Shown one piece after another: positions 1 to 13,139 of a stretch of 64,000 bases of DNA (within the stretch, counting starts at the first letter, position 1; each line of letters begins with the position of its first letter). The translations under genes and the position numbers were made by a program. Origin of the DNA: Lamellibrachia satsuma (Eukaryota; Annelida; Polychaeta; Sabellida; Siboglinidae); the NCBI GenBank assembly GCA_033239005.1, contig BSQZ01000001.1, positions 4,812,501 to 4,876,500 of the forward strand, in the 5' to 3' direction. Under the pieces are notes generated by a model, which had not been told where the DNA came from, did not search any database, and saw nothing but the letters and a program-made list of their open reading frames with translations.

Positions 1-1884
1 GGCTATCAGTTCGCTTAGTCACTTAGGCGACGTGTAGTCGTGTGGCTATCAGTTCTCTTAGTCACTCGCTTTTTCCTGGTGCTTCATTACAATTAATAAA
101 TATCACTTTTGTATTATTGGGGTTTAGTTTGTACGATAGCGACAACCACGATGATGACGACGACGATGAATCATGATGATTATGATTAAGAATAAGAACG
201 TGATGATAATAATGATGATCAGGTATCAAGAATATAAAATATGGAATATGAATTTCTTTCGTTTATCATTGCAGTCGTTGAGGCGAACTACATTTATCGA
301 CCCAAACTGAACCGTGCCGTCAGATCAAAGCATCTCATTGGTTGAAACAGTAATCGGGACAAAGATACAGTCGCACGAACTCATTAAAGAAATTACCAAC
401 CTTATAATAACTATATTTAACGATAATTCACATTATCTTTGGTTTCCCATCAACCTCGGGATGCCGTCATTTTGTGTGCGATACGTCTTTACGATAATAT
501 CTCATCATTCTTAACATACGTAAGGTTTGCATAACGGCAACACATTAAAATTGATGTTATTTTCAAATCGTTTAATTATTTGTTCATTTCAGGGAACAAT
601 TCAGTAACAAGTAAGCATGTGACATCTCTGCGCACTTAAACCATTTTCCTGCACGCGTAATATCTGCTAAAATATATGTTATGTGCCCTGAACAGAAAAT
701 AAAAAAACGTTGACATGTTATATGTAATTCGTCCCGAACTGTTCACACCCTCCAGATGTTACAACAAGACAGGCGTGGGATATTTTTCTCTTTCTGCAGC
801 AAATAAGGATTGGGACACGTGAACGAAACGACACGCAAGCAAACCGTGAACGACTGCACGAACGTGGAGGAAAACATCCCTGGGATGTCTGGCAACAATT
901 CGTCTGAATGATTTATTAGCCCTATTGCAGGGCGGGAAGAACGACGACAGAACATCGCGCACACGTGACATTCCTCAACAAATGTTCCTCTATCGACTGC
1001 ACCAACCGTTGAACGGCGTCAGCAATAATTATATGGATTTATGACCCTGTTTATCATAATAACTCCGTAGATCCGTATGATACGTCACCGACACGCGCTA
1101 GATCCATCAGTTTCCAATGAAATCACTGTCGGGATCATTAGATCGCTGCGGCGCATGGGGCCCGGACGCCTGTGGGGGGGTGTAGTGGGGCCAGACACCG
1201 ATGTATGGGGTGGGACACCGGCGTAGGGGGACAGGACACGGTTTAACTTCCGGGTTCATGTCCTGCGAACAAAGTGCCAGTTGATTGTTTTGGAGGAGGG
1301 ATATGACCATATTTGGAAGAGGGATTTGACCATACATGCTTGGGCGCCATTTAATGGAGGGAATCTCGTACGTTGATAATCCGGAGACAGATGACAGAAG
1401 TTCACGAATAAAGCATAAACATTTTCAGAATAATCTCATTTGCGAACAGCATTAAAAAGCGTTAACATTGTCGCCAACGGGACATTAACAGTGACCGATC
1501 GCCGCAGGACACTGTCAGATTACTACAGAGGTTCGAGGTCAGATCATTATTTTACTTACGGGTAGATTATTAGGTGTCCGTTGTGAGTATTAACTTTGGT
1601 TTCCCGTTTCGTGGATTTCTAGCACCCTGGACACGCAGGTTCGAAACTGGGAAATGGGCACGGTGGGGTACGAGGAAATTTGTGTGTATACGTAACTGTG
1701 TGTGGTTGGATGGCACGTGACAGCGACCGAATAATCCACGTGTACGAAGAGATAAAGTCTTATTTGGGTTAGCTATGTTATAAGTCAACAACATTGTTGA
1801 ACATATATTAGATATAGCCTACACAAACTATGCTGTTTCAGTAGCTTCTAGTTTTTTAATGCTACATGCTTTGACTTTGTTCTT
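1..1884. other. Stretch without recognisable gene
   Basis: No coding region, RNA gene or mobile element is recognisable. The first 65 bases contain a short direct duplication (ggctatcagtt... at 1 and about 44). Open frames are short and lack domain character. A poly-G/T-rich patch at about 1,150-1,240 has no clear meaning. Confidence 0.5.
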
Positions 1885-3068
1885 GTGGTGCACGCTGTGA
1901 CATTGTCACGCGGATACACGCCACCTGCTCCACTGTTACTGTAACTACCTGGAGCATGCTCCACGCGGATACATGCCACCTGCTCCACTGCTACTGTAAC
2001 TACCTGGAGCATGCTCCACGCGGATACATGCTACATGTTCTACTGTTACTGTAACTACCTGGTGCATGCTCCACGCGGATACATGCCACCTGCTCCACTG
2101 TTACTGTAACTACATGGAGCATGCTCCACGCGGATACATGCTACCTGTTCTACTGTTACTGTAACTACCTGGTGCATGCTCCACGCGGACACATGCCACC
2201 TGCTCCACTGTTACTGTATCTACCTGGTGCATGCTCCACGCGGATACATGCCACCTGCTCCACTGTTACTGTAACTACCCGGTGCACGCTCCACGCGGAT
2301 ACATGCCACCTGCTCCACTGTTACTGTAACTACCCGGTGCCTGCTCCACGTGGATACAAGCCACCTGCTCCACTGTTACTGTAACTACCCGGTGCATGCT
2401 CCACGCGGATATATGCTACCTGTTCCACTGTTACTGTAACTACATGGTGCATGCTCCACGCGGATACATGCTACCTGTTCCACCGTTACTGTAACTACCT
2501 GGTGCATGGTCCACGCGGATACATGCCATCTGCTCCACTGTTACTGTAACTACCCGGTGCATGCTCCACGCGGATATATGCTACCTGTTCCACTGTTACT
2601 GTAACTACCTGGCGCATGCTCCACGCGGATACATGCTACCTGTTCCACCGTTACTGTAACTACCTGGTGCATGGTCCACGCGGATACATGCCATCTGCTC
2701 CACTGTTACTGTAACTACCCGGTGCATGCTCCACGCGGATATATGCTACCTGTTCCACTGTTACTGTAACTACCTGGTGCATGCTCCACGCGGATACATG
2801 CTACCTGTTCCACTGTTACTGTAACTACCTGGTGCATGCTCCACGCGGATACATGCTACCTGTTCCACTGTTACTGTAACTACCCGGTGCATGCTCCACG
2901 CGGATACATGCCATCTGCTCCACTGTTACTGTAACTACCTGGTGCATGCTCCACGCGGATACATGCTACCTGTTCCACTGTTACTGTAACTACCTGGTGC
3001 ATGCTCCACGCGGATACATGCTACCTGTTCCACTGTTACTGTAACTACCTGGTGCATGCTCCACGCGG
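1885..3068. repeat. 55-bp minisatellite, about 21 copies
   Basis: The unit contains ccacgcggatacatgcc and ctgttactgtaactacc and recurs every 55 bases (unit starts at 2,071, 2,126 and 2,181). Copies differ by a few substitutions (ctacctgttc versus ccacctgctc). The period is not a multiple of three, so it does not encode a repeat protein in one frame. Confidence 0.95.
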
Positions 3069-3122
3069 GTCGTAACGGGCGATATTACATCATTACGTAT
3101 TTACTTAAATTCTAGATGTTTT

Positions 3123-3209
3123 TCATCGGCAGCAGCTGTGACAGCAGCAACGGCCTCGTTAGCTACAGCAGTAGCAGTAGTAGTAGCAGCAGCAGCAGCG
3201 GCAGAAGCA

Positions 3210-3270
<61 letters not shown>
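3123..3270. repeat. Trinucleotide microsatellite (AGC/AGT)n then (CGG)n
   Basis: Imperfect agc/agt triplets lead into a pure (cgg)n run of about 20 units at roughly 3,208-3,270. On the minus strand it reads as poly-Arg, Cys or Ala in different frames. These are artefact frames rather than a gene. Confidence 0.95.
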
Positions 3271-3271
<1 letters not shown>

Positions 3272-3686
3272 ATAAAATGAAACACGATGATCTATACCCA
3301 GCAGGCGCGTTGATCACGACAGGATCTTCAAGATTAACATTGAACTGTTTACAAACTGACCCGATCAGATCATGCATTGTGCCACTGTCGACAAGATCAC
3401 TAAAATATGTCCGCACAAAGGAATCCCAGATAGATGTGAACAAATAAGCTAGATATTTTCATGCCATGGAGACACGCTTCCGAACCTCTTTGAATGTGGA
3501 TCGAGTTTCTGCCGGCTTTTATACTAATAACTGCTGTGTTCTTGCTGATAGTCACTTCACAATACGAGAGCCAAACTATTCTATAAAAGTGCGACACAAG
3601 AGAGCTGCCACGTAACGTGTGAGTGCCTCCGTGCAACTAGTGATTTATAGCGCACATTTCCGTGCACCCAACAATGTCTCCGCCTC

Positions 3687-3774
3687 GGGGCAGGCAGTTC
3701 TACGACACGGGGCAGGCAGTTCTACGACTCGGGGCAGGCAGTTCTACGACTCGGGGCAGGCAGTTCTACGACTC
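3687..3774. repeat. 22-bp tandem repeat, four copies
   Basis: The unit starts ggggcaggcagttctacgac and is repeated four times almost perfectly. Confidence 0.9.
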
Positions 3775-3805
3775 CTGGCTGGTCGCAGTCCAGCAAACGG
3801 TGTGA

Positions 3806-4053
3806 TGTACACCAGTGTATACTAATGTATATCAATGTATGCTAATGTATATCAGTGTATACTAAAGTATACCAGTGTATGACATTGTGTACCAGTGTAT
3901 GACAATGTATACCAGTGTATGACAATGTGTACCAATGTATGACAATGTACACCAGTGTATGACAATGTGTACCAGTGTACGACAATGTATACCAGTGTAT
4001 GACAATGTATACCAGTGTATGACAATGTATACCAGTGTATACTAATGTATTAG
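3806..4053. repeat. 20-bp minisatellite
   Basis: About 12 copies of a 20-bp unit, accagtgtatgacaatgtat, with small variants. AT-rich and non-coding. Confidence 0.9.
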
Positions 4054-4124
4054 GACAAATGCCGCACCGAAGAATTACTTAAAGGTGTAAAGAATGACCC
4101 AAATAACTCACTTATTTATTTCCT

Positions 4125-4217
4125 TACTTACTAACATGCTTACTTACTTACATACTGACTGACTTACATACTGACTGACTGACTGACTGGCTGACTGGCT
4201 GACTGACTGACTGATTG

Positions 4218-4274
<57 letters not shown>

Positions 4275-4290
4275 TTACTTACTTACTTTT
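4125..4290. repeat. Tetranucleotide microsatellite (CTTA/CTGA)n
   Basis: Runs of ctta and ctga tetramers. The ctga block lies at about 4,155-4,215 and the tact/ctta block at about 4,220-4,285. Confidence 0.95.
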
Positions 4291-4940
4291 CCTGCTCGCA
4301 CCCTGTAGTTGGTCGTACGATCTCTGGCTGCATTCTCTGCCATCTTGCAAGAACTCCTCATGCTGTTGGTTTCCGTTTAATTCCCGGATCCCTTCTATTG
4401 CCGTCATCGCGTGAGTCAAGACTCACGATAGAAGGGTCGTTACTTGGGTCCCAAAAAATTGTCGCTTCCATTTACCTCATCGCTGAGAAGGTCCCCGTGT
4501 GTAAGCTATCGTGTCACATCAACACATTATCCCTACTTCGTTCAGGACCGTCAGGATTCGGAAACGAGTAACTCACATTGTTTTACCAGACGATTTCGGG
4601 TTGGACCACAATCTGGCTTTATTAGTCGAAGTCCATACACAGTACAACATCTGTACTACAACTACTCTACTACAGTTCTTCTACAGCTCTCCTGCAGCTC
4701 TCCTACTACTAGATCTAATCCGTTGCCTTTATAGCAAACGTTTTACATACATTAACATCAAGTATAATCTGCAAATTCATCAGTTATTGGTTCTACCTAC
4801 ACAGACAAGCGAGTGTCTAGATTCCATATTCTGCTAACTAATTCATAAGATATCTTAATGTACACGTATAGTAATCCTAATAGACAATTTGAGTAATGTT
4901 CGATAAAAGTCAATTTCGTTATATGTACTATTCTCCTAAT
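4291..4940. other. Stretch without recognisable gene
   Basis: Several short overlapping open frames exist on the plus strand, but none has recognisable domains or codon character. Nothing further is supported. Confidence 0.4.
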
Positions 4941-5665
4941 CTTATCACGGTTGGACGGAAATCCTTGCGAGGACACCGAGGACACGAACGTGATCTGACT
5001 GGACTTGTTCTTCCGAGGACACCGAGGACACGAACGTGATCTGACTGGACTTGTTCTTTCGAGGACACCGAGCACACGAACGTGGTCTGACTGGACTTGT
5101 TCTTCCGAGGACACAGAGGACACGAACGTGGTCTGACTGGACTTGTTCTTCCGAGCACACAGAGGACACGAACGTGATCTTATCACGGTTGGACGGAAAC
5201 CCTTGCGAGGACACCGAGGACACGAACGTGGTCTGACTGGACTTGCTCTTCCGAGGACACCGAAGACACGAACGTGATCTGACTGGACTTGTTCTTCCGA
5301 GGACATCGAGGACACGAATGTGATCTGACTGGACTTGTTCTTCCGAGTACACAGAGGACACGAACGTGATCTGACTGGACTTGTTCTTCCAAGGACACCG
5401 AGGACACGAACGTGGTCAGACTGGATTTGTACTTCCGAGGACACCGAGGACACGAACGTGATCTGACTGGACTTGTTCTTCCGAGGACACCGAGGACACG
5501 AACGTGATCTGACTGGACTTGTTCTTCCGAGGACACCGAGGACACGAACGTGATATGACTGGATTTGTTATTCCGGGGACATCGAGCACACGAACGTGAT
5601 CTGACTGGACTTGTTCTTCCGAGGACACCGAGGACACGAACGTGATCTGACTAGACTTGTTCTTC
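4941..5665. repeat. 46-bp minisatellite, about 15 copies
   Basis: The unit contains cgaggacaccgaggacacga and tgactggacttgttcttc, with period 46 (starts at 4,968 and 5,014). A second element, tatcacggttggacggaaa, occurs at 4,942 and again at about 5,180. The array therefore mixes the 46-bp unit with a longer period. Because 46 is not divisible by three, the three minus-strand frames exchange along the array and give overlapping phantom frames rich in Ser, Val and Gln. Confidence 0.95.
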
Positions 5666-6156
5666 AGACAGCTATGTTGACTTACCTCAGCAATCATAAT
5701 ACCACCAACCATCAGAAAGGTTATACAAAACTTTTGACATGTATCAGAAAGTATTCAGAACTGTATAGAAATAATCCAAACTATAGTGAACGGCCTTGCT
5801 CTTTACACACGGGCACCCAACTGATCGATGGTGTGGGTACGGAAACTGTCTATGTGTGCATGGGGCAAGACAGCGACAGTATCCATACACATAACCAACC
5901 TATTCAAACATTTCATCTAACATCCTATACATAAAATAAATAAAACTATCAGATAAAAACCCTTTCAACAACATTAAAGATACTATTCTTTTAGTTGCGT
6001 GTACCACCCACAGCGCATGCGCACAGTCCATCACAAACTCCTGCGTTAGCCCAAGTTTGGGCTGTTTGGAGTGTAACCACTTGAGACTTGAGTGCGTCCC
6101 TTCTATTTCCCTCTATTGATCATTTGTTTAGCTTTGTAATTATTTGCTGAAATTAA
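5666..6156. other. Stretch without recognisable gene
   Basis: An open frame at 5,611-5,934 begins inside the minisatellite and has no recognisable domain. Nothing else is seen. Confidence 0.35.
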
Positions 6157-6222
6157 TGATGTAATTGATCCGTGCGGTGATGTAATTGATCCGTGCGGTG
6201 ATGTCATTGATCCGTGCGGTGA
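6157..6222. repeat. 21-bp tandem repeat, three copies
   Basis: Three copies of tgatgtaattgatccgtgcg plus one base. Confidence 0.85.
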
Positions 6223-6312
6223 TCCGACATCCGAGGCCGGAGTCAGATAGGAAATGAACACCTATAGAAAATGGTCCCGGAGGTCCATATTTCATTACGA
6301 GATATGGACCCC

Positions 6313-6315
<3 letters not shown>

Positions 6316-6399
<84 letters not shown>
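6316..6399. repeat. (TA)n microsatellite
   Basis: About 42 TA units. Open frames reading Ile-Tyr through it are artefacts. Confidence 0.98.
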
Positions 6400-6400
<1 letters not shown>

Positions 6401-6950
6401 GCAGCTTCTGGATTGCAATTTGAACGTCATAACCTGTCTTAACCGACCGCTCAATGTCGATGGATGGTCGAAAAGTGGTCTCTTAATAAAGGTTGTGCCT
6501 TATTACAGGTGGTACTTCGGGAAGAGTTGATTGTGGACGTTAATGGCAGGTGGTATGTTAATCCAGGTCGTCGATTCATTCATTCACTCATTCATTCATT
6601 CGTTCGTTTATTTAATTAAACTGATCAATCTTTAATAAATAGCACAAACCACTAGGAAGTGATTATGTGAGATGAAATATTAATTATTTTTTCACTCTGG
6701 CTAGGATATCTTTGAATAAAACCAACAAAACAAACCAATAATAAAAATTTACTTAATCTTTACATTGACGTTACTCAGACACATTGAAGCACAATCCGTC
6801 TTTATACTGACGTTGCTCAGATACATTCAAGCACAATTAGCATTTACCTTTACGTTATTCAGACACATTCAGGCACAATTAATCGTTATTACTTTATAAT
6901 ATGGTAAATATAATAATATGATAAAGATATGATAATATGATAAAGGAGAC
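6400..6950. other. Stretch without recognisable gene
   Basis: AT-rich intergenic sequence with a short attc/gttc tetramer run at about 6,575-6,610. No gene recognised. Confidence 0.4.
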
Positions 6951-7235
6951 CGCGTGGATGCCGCGTGGAGGCCGTGTGGAGGCCGTGTGGAGGCCTTGTG
7001 GAGGCCGTGTGGGTCAATATTCTATATAGATGGTTCACATTCATTTATAGAATCTGGAATCTCCGGAACCAAGTTCAACTGGGAACATGTGCCTGGGTCC
7101 ATGTTCCATGGTGAACATGTGCCTGGGGTCCATGTTCCATGTGGAATATGTGCCTTGGGTCCATATTCCACGTGGAACATGTGTCTTGGGTCCATATTCC
7201 ATGGGAAACATGTACGTGGTGTCCATGTTCCACGG
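6951..7235. repeat. 11-bp and 30-bp short tandem arrays
   Basis: At 6,951-7,012 an 11-bp unit (ggaggccgtgt) is repeated about five times. At 7,083-7,235 a 30-bp unit beginning gaacatgtgcctgggtccat is repeated five times. The 30-bp period keeps frames open on both strands, so the matching open frames are not taken as genes. Confidence 0.85.
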
Positions 7236-8004
7236 GACACAGTTCGTATTCTATGTGACATCGGTACCCGCTGAGTCGTGAGAAACTGACCTGGGGTTGA
7301 CGCTGTCACAGTGAGGACACTTGTGGGGTAAGACCACTGTTACACTTCCGGGTATAGTTGTGGGTTCACACCACAGTTATAAACTTCTGGAATGTAATGC
7401 CTAAAATGTATGGAGCCGATGTCCGCATGCAACACAGATGTGACGTCACCAACATTTAGTTGCCATATTGAAATGTACATGTAAACAGCTTATTTTTTGC
7501 AATGCAAATGAATTATTATACCTCAATTAAGAACACAGCCGATGGCACTATTTAACAAGTCGCACTTTGAAGCATGTACCACAGATTAAGGGAAACATTT
7601 AATTTGACCAGTTCTGACAGCGGTGTGTTTGTATTTACAATAATGTGGACATTTTCTTTTGAGTTCACTGATTAGAATGTTGTCACGTGGTACAGCCACA
7701 AGGTCGTATACCAGATTCAATTAAATACGACTAACTATGAATTTCTTCTGAACCTAGTTTCTGCAAAGACAGTCCGTCGATGTTGTTTTAACTGACACTG
7801 TTGTTGTGATATTGTTGTCGAAGTAGTAGTTTTACATATCCCTTTACACGGTGATATACTGGCTCTATTCATACACCTGCCAGATGACGGCATAAACCAT
7901 CCTCGTTAACCAGTTGTGATATTGTTGTTTTATTCGTATGCCATCAACCCGGAAGCAAAACAATGATCTGTCCTTAGATCAGTTGGCGACAGAGGACGTT
8001 ATAC
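7236..8004. other. Stretch without recognisable gene
   Basis: No protein-coding, RNA or repeat feature is recognisable here. Confidence 0.4.
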
Positions 8005-8573
8005 GTAAACCTTAGAATCAGATTACACGTGTACAACGTAAAGGTGAGAACGTACACCGTAGAATCAGATTACCAGTGTACAACGTTAAGGTGAGAACGT
8101 ACACCTCTTAGAATAAGATTACACGTGAACAACGTTAAGGTGAGAACGTACACCGTATATTCAGATTACACGTGTAAAACGTAAAGGTGACAACGTACAC
8201 CGTAGAATCAGATTACCAGTGTACAACGTCAAGGTGAGAACGAACACCGTAAAATCAGATTACACGTGTACAACGTTAAGGTGAGAACGTACACCGTAGA
8301 ATCAGATTACACGTGTATAACGTAAAGGTGAGAACGTACACCGTAGAATCAGATTACCAGTGTACAACGTAAAGGTGAGAACGTACACCTCTTAGAATCA
8401 GATTACACGTGTACAATGTTACGTTGAGAATGTACACCTCTTAGAATCAGATTACACATGTACAACGTTAAGGTGAGAACGTACACCGTAGAATCAGATT
8501 ACCAGTGTACAACGTTAAGGTGAGAACGTACACCGTAGAATCAGATTACCAGTGTACAATGTTAAGGTGAGAA
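8005..8573. repeat. 47-bp minisatellite, about 12 copies
   Basis: The unit contains agaatcagattacacgtgta and aaggtgagaacgtacacc. Period is 47, with 49 where cgt is replaced by ctctt (starts at 8,061, 8,110, 8,157 and 8,204). Confidence 0.95.
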
Positions 8574-11012
8574 GGCTAACTGGCATATTCGTGCATAAAC
8601 TTAACTGTCCACCAGCTGGATGACAGGACATGCACGACTCACTGACGGCAGGATCCACACAGGCCAGAACATGGGGGGGGGGGGTGAGCAGGGGACAGGG
8701 GACAGGGGTTCGAGTCCACCTGCTGCCGTTTCGAAATATGGGTAATTGTGTTCACCCAACTTTGTCTGTGTCTTTCGGAAGATACATCAACATATGTTCT
8801 CCCTTCTCACCTGGTGTATATACCAGGGAAGTGAAAGATCTCAAACATGTAGGGAAATGGAACAAAATCTGTCGTAGACTCACTAACTGTAGAGAAGGAC
8901 ACTCTGAAATAAATAGGCCACCAGTCAAGTTATTCTCTCCTCGGACCTGTTGAAATTGAAACAAATAAATAAATGTTAGTCCGCGCAATGGCGTGGACTA
9001 TCGAGCGACTACAACAGTAATAGTGCACCATCGAAAGCGTGCAACATACAAAGAGTGCACTATCCAGAGTGTACAACATAATGTGACTTCGGACTTCAGT
9101 GTGTCAAGTCCGCCCCGTCGATGACCGAGCCGCCTACAGAGTCCGCGCTCAACTGCGACGTCCGTCTTGGCCGATAGCCAGGTGGGAACAAATTATCAAT
9201 CTGGCTTCGTATCGTTGGCGATCATCAGTGAATGGCAGACGTGAACTACATCATTCGGCCGTTACAAATTAACATATTATGCCGGGCATGCCGGCGGCGT
9301 GGGAACTTTCGCACGGTTGTAAGTAGTCTGGTCTATAGGGGACACACTGCGGACGCCTTCGTGCGAGTTGCAATGCGACGTTTTCATTAATCGTTAATTT
9401 ATGGCCGTGTTTTCGCTGAGTCGGAATCTTCGTTCCAGTGTCGCGGGTCAAACAATTAGCATAACAACTGACGTAATGTTGCCAGTACTTGGTGGAGGGC
9501 GCGTAGCTGGGGCGCCGGGATTTGTCTCAAACAACAACAAACTACAGCCTGACCGCCCGGTCGTTGGTGTTGAATAAGTTGTTGCTTTGAAAACGCTCGA
9601 GACGCGGTTGTTGCGGTGACACTAACAAGTTGGGACAGAGGGGTCAACGCCAGCCGCAAGAGGTCGCCACTGTATGCAAAAACTGGGTGTGAATTGGGGA
9701 CGGATCATTTTGTTACTTTCGGGTTCGTGGTATACGAATGAAGTGCCGGACATTTTGAGCTGGTCCCCCAATCTAAAGTGCCAATCTTAAGCTCTCATGT
9801 TATCGCCAGTTGGTTTCCCACAACGATGTGCGAAAAATGGAAATAATAAAGACGGATTAATGAAGTAATTTATATTGTATTGAGATTGTTCACACATAAA
9901 AGCGTGCGAATTGATGAACAACCGGATAAAAATATGGGATAAACATGATAATATGATAACATGATAACATGATAACCAAAACGGGTTTTCGTAATGTGCT
10001 GGCCCTGAAACGCCGATTGAAACGGAACGTCGTCAAGTTCTACTTGTCGAAAGAGCAAGACTCGGACACAGTGAATCATTCTGACAGGAGATAACATATT
10101 ACTCCGCCGTCATTTATAGGGGCAGAATCGAATGTCGATCGCACATATGGGTTTCTTTTCTTACTGCGGAAGGAACGGGTGAAGAAACAAGGCTTCACAA
10201 AGGAGCGAAGTGGTACAGCAAGCAGGTAATAATGACTAGTTATTGCACTGGCTGAAATTGAGCTGAACCCGACGCTGCTAACAGAGTGATTGAGACAGCA
10301 CACCGGATACAAGTTGAAATGATTGCTCGTACACTGGAGCTAGATGATATCTTTGGCAAGCACGCTTACACACTAACACCGTCATGTTGGTTTACGGACG
10401 AATCACAGACTAACCTTTAATACGATATTATAACACTTGTCAGTAAGCAGTATTTTATTTTAATCATTGCAGGTAATATTGCTATATATCAACGCGCACT
10501 AATACCAGCAGTTGCGACCATTTGAACAAGAAACCTTTGATACATACGTGATTAACATGTGCCTTTGACAGAACGAAACTTTATTTGAACTAAGCCGTCA
10601 AAAACAATATCGTTTTACCGATGTCCTTCACAGATGACCGCCAGTGCGGTGTTTCGGCTTTGAGCTAAGTACACACCTCGGTATGATCTATCGATACAGC
10701 AACGTTGGAACACATCTAAGACACTTAACACCTTAACCCGATTGTCGTGAACCAGCTGCATACAACAGTCGCCGACGGTAAAAAAAAACATCGCCGAAGA
10801 ATGCAGGGCATGCATGGAATGCAGGAATGCAGGGAATGCGTGTACAAACCGCCGAGAGGAAAACGACACAGGAGGATTACATCAGCCGGGACTGTGCAAA
10901 CAACTCTCAAACGCCGTACGAAGACAATACCATAGACCAAGTGGTCTTGAAAAACGCGACAAGGTGCAAACGTATCATCTGTTTAGTTCAGTCGGACGAC
11001 GGCTATCACACC
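8574..11012. other. Gene-poor stretch
   Basis: There is a poly-G run at about 8,674-8,684 and several open frames of 60-107 codons on both strands. None has a recognisable domain, splice context or homologue that I can name. At 9,950-9,975 a 10-bp unit, gataacatga, is repeated three times. I cannot support a gene. Confidence 0.35.
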
Positions 11013-11560
11013 TTGGTTCACGTGTGTTGTGTGGACCATGGATATCACTCCGTGGTTCACGTGTGTTGTGTGGACCAGGGATATCACTCAGGGGTTCACA
11101 TGTGTCGTGTGGACCAGGGATGACACCCAGGGGTTCACGTGTTTCGCTATGGACCATGGATAAAAGTCTGGTGTTCACGTGTGTCGTATGGACCATGAAT
11201 AACACTACGGAGTTCACGTGTGTCGTATAGACCAAGGATACCACTCAAAGGTTCATGTGTGTTGTATGGACTAAGGAGATCACTCCTGGGTTCACGTGTG
11301 TGGTATGGACCAAAGGTAACACTCCGGGATTCATGTGTGTCGTGTGGACCAAGGATAACGCTCCGGGGTTCACGTGTGTCGTATGGATCAAGGATAACAC
11401 TCCAGGGTTTACGTGTTTTGTATAGACCAGGGATAATAAACCAGGATTTACCTGTGCCGTATGGACCAAGGATAACACTCCGGTGTTCACGTGTGTCGTA
11501 TGGACCAAGGATAACACTGCGGTGTTCACGTGTGTCGTATGGACCAAGGAAACCATTCGC
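11013..11560. repeat. 39-bp minisatellite, about 14 copies
   Basis: The unit contains ttcacgtgtgtcgtatggac and ccaaggataacactcc. Spacing of ttcac is 39 (11,056 and 11,095). Since 39 is 13 codons, several frames stay open on both strands and give false repeat-protein frames of 90-138 codons. Confidence 0.95.
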
Positions 11561-13139
11561 GTGTACAGAGTGGATGTTTATTTTCTAGTTCCCGAGATTG
11601 TATATGTGAAGTGGTGTAGAGTAATGTGTAAGATGTAGAGTAATGTAATGTGTAACAAGTAACCAGGAGAACACATGATGGAAACGATATTTATTTGTTT
11701 AGTTCCCGAGATTCTATGTGACTCTCATTGTCTCTGGAGGCCATTTCAAAGAAACGCGTTTGTAAACTCACTGACGACTCAATATAGGCCGCAAATGATT
11801 ATCCCATGGTTTGTTGATCATCGCAACATTACAAAAACATTTTTTTTCTGGTGAAATGTCAACCGTAACACCCACGATTTTTTTACACCCTATAAACAGG
11901 ACATGACTAGTTTATAGAAGTTTGATAGAAAACACGTAGGTGTGTTTGACGTTAGCACGTCGTTTTCACTTGGAGCCGCGGCGGCTTCAAGTGACTGCAC
12001 CGTAACAATGGAGGTGGCAGTATTGGAGAACACCGATTCGTTCATTCTGCGTGTTGTATTTACATCTATACTATAACGTAGTTTGTGACTGTGTGTGTCT
12101 GTTCCTTCATATCTCCGTCTGTTCTGTGTACATGTGGCTGAAATTATAGACAGACCGGCCAATTGGGATGGTTCGTGCATATCTGTTTTATTCCTCCGGG
12201 GGTGGGGATAACGAAAGAACCTATGAGGACGTTTGACTATTACGTAACTCGGAACAATAAGAATTCGTAGTTACGTAAAGTTTTTTGTTTTAGCAACGCT
12301 CTACATGTTGTCTATGATTGTCCGAGTTATGTGACAGACGTCGAACGTCTACATACGTTTTGGGGCATCAGGTATCCATCTTTGCCTTTGGCATTGCCAT
12401 AACTTGATTGGGTACTGCAAGGAGCCATAAGCTCGAGCAATTCAGTTGTATACAATATATTAACTATGCATATTTCACAAGTTAGTAAGTAAAACAATAT
12501 GAACGATCATACTTTTTGGTGGTTTCTGTCTATATTTTTTACTGTTATCGCTAGACAGCCGAAAATGATACAGATAGTTGGACCATAGGCTTGCCAAAAG
12601 TGATTTCGTTTTGTACGAATGTTATTTATAGGATATTAGTAAATAAAAAGCATGGATGGTATATATTAACAAAATCATAGATAAAATATTAATTCACAAC
12701 TTCTGAAAAATCAGGGGCGTTTTACCACTAAGAACCCGCATATAAAAAGGGTAGTGGTGTTACTGTGGTCCGCTAGGGCAGTGATGTTACTGTGGTCCGC
12801 CAGGGCAGTGGTATCACTGTGGTCCGCCAGGGCAGTGGTAGTGCAGTTTTAGGAACAGGTGCTCGTTAGGGACTTTCCGCACTGTTTTCTTTTAGGGTAC
12901 CTTTTATAGTGTATGCAATTTAGAAACCTATTTTTGTCATCTAAAACGCAAACATGCAACATTACTTGGCGCCATCTTCCGGTCAACATAGATATCAGTC
13001 GGTATGCCGCGATAATATAATTACTGAAACCGCTATAATAGTAAATAAAGTATTTCCACAAAGACTCAGTGTCATTTCCCAGTTACAAGTATAGTCCATT
13101 TAGTGCATTTTCCATTTGGTAGGCTTGCGCACACATTCA
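11561..13139. other. Gene-poor stretch with a 27-bp repeat
   Basis: No gene recognised. At 12,745-12,842 a 27-bp unit containing ctgtggtccgccagggcagt is repeated about three and a half times. The rest is AT-rich without recognisable content. Confidence 0.45.

Noticed and set aside
1885..3068. Possible CRISPR-like regular array
   Set aside because: The whole 55-bp unit repeats with no unique spacers, and the genome is eukaryotic.
4797..5712. Several overlapping minus-strand frames rich in Ser, Val and Gln
   Set aside because: 46-bp minisatellite read in rotating frames.
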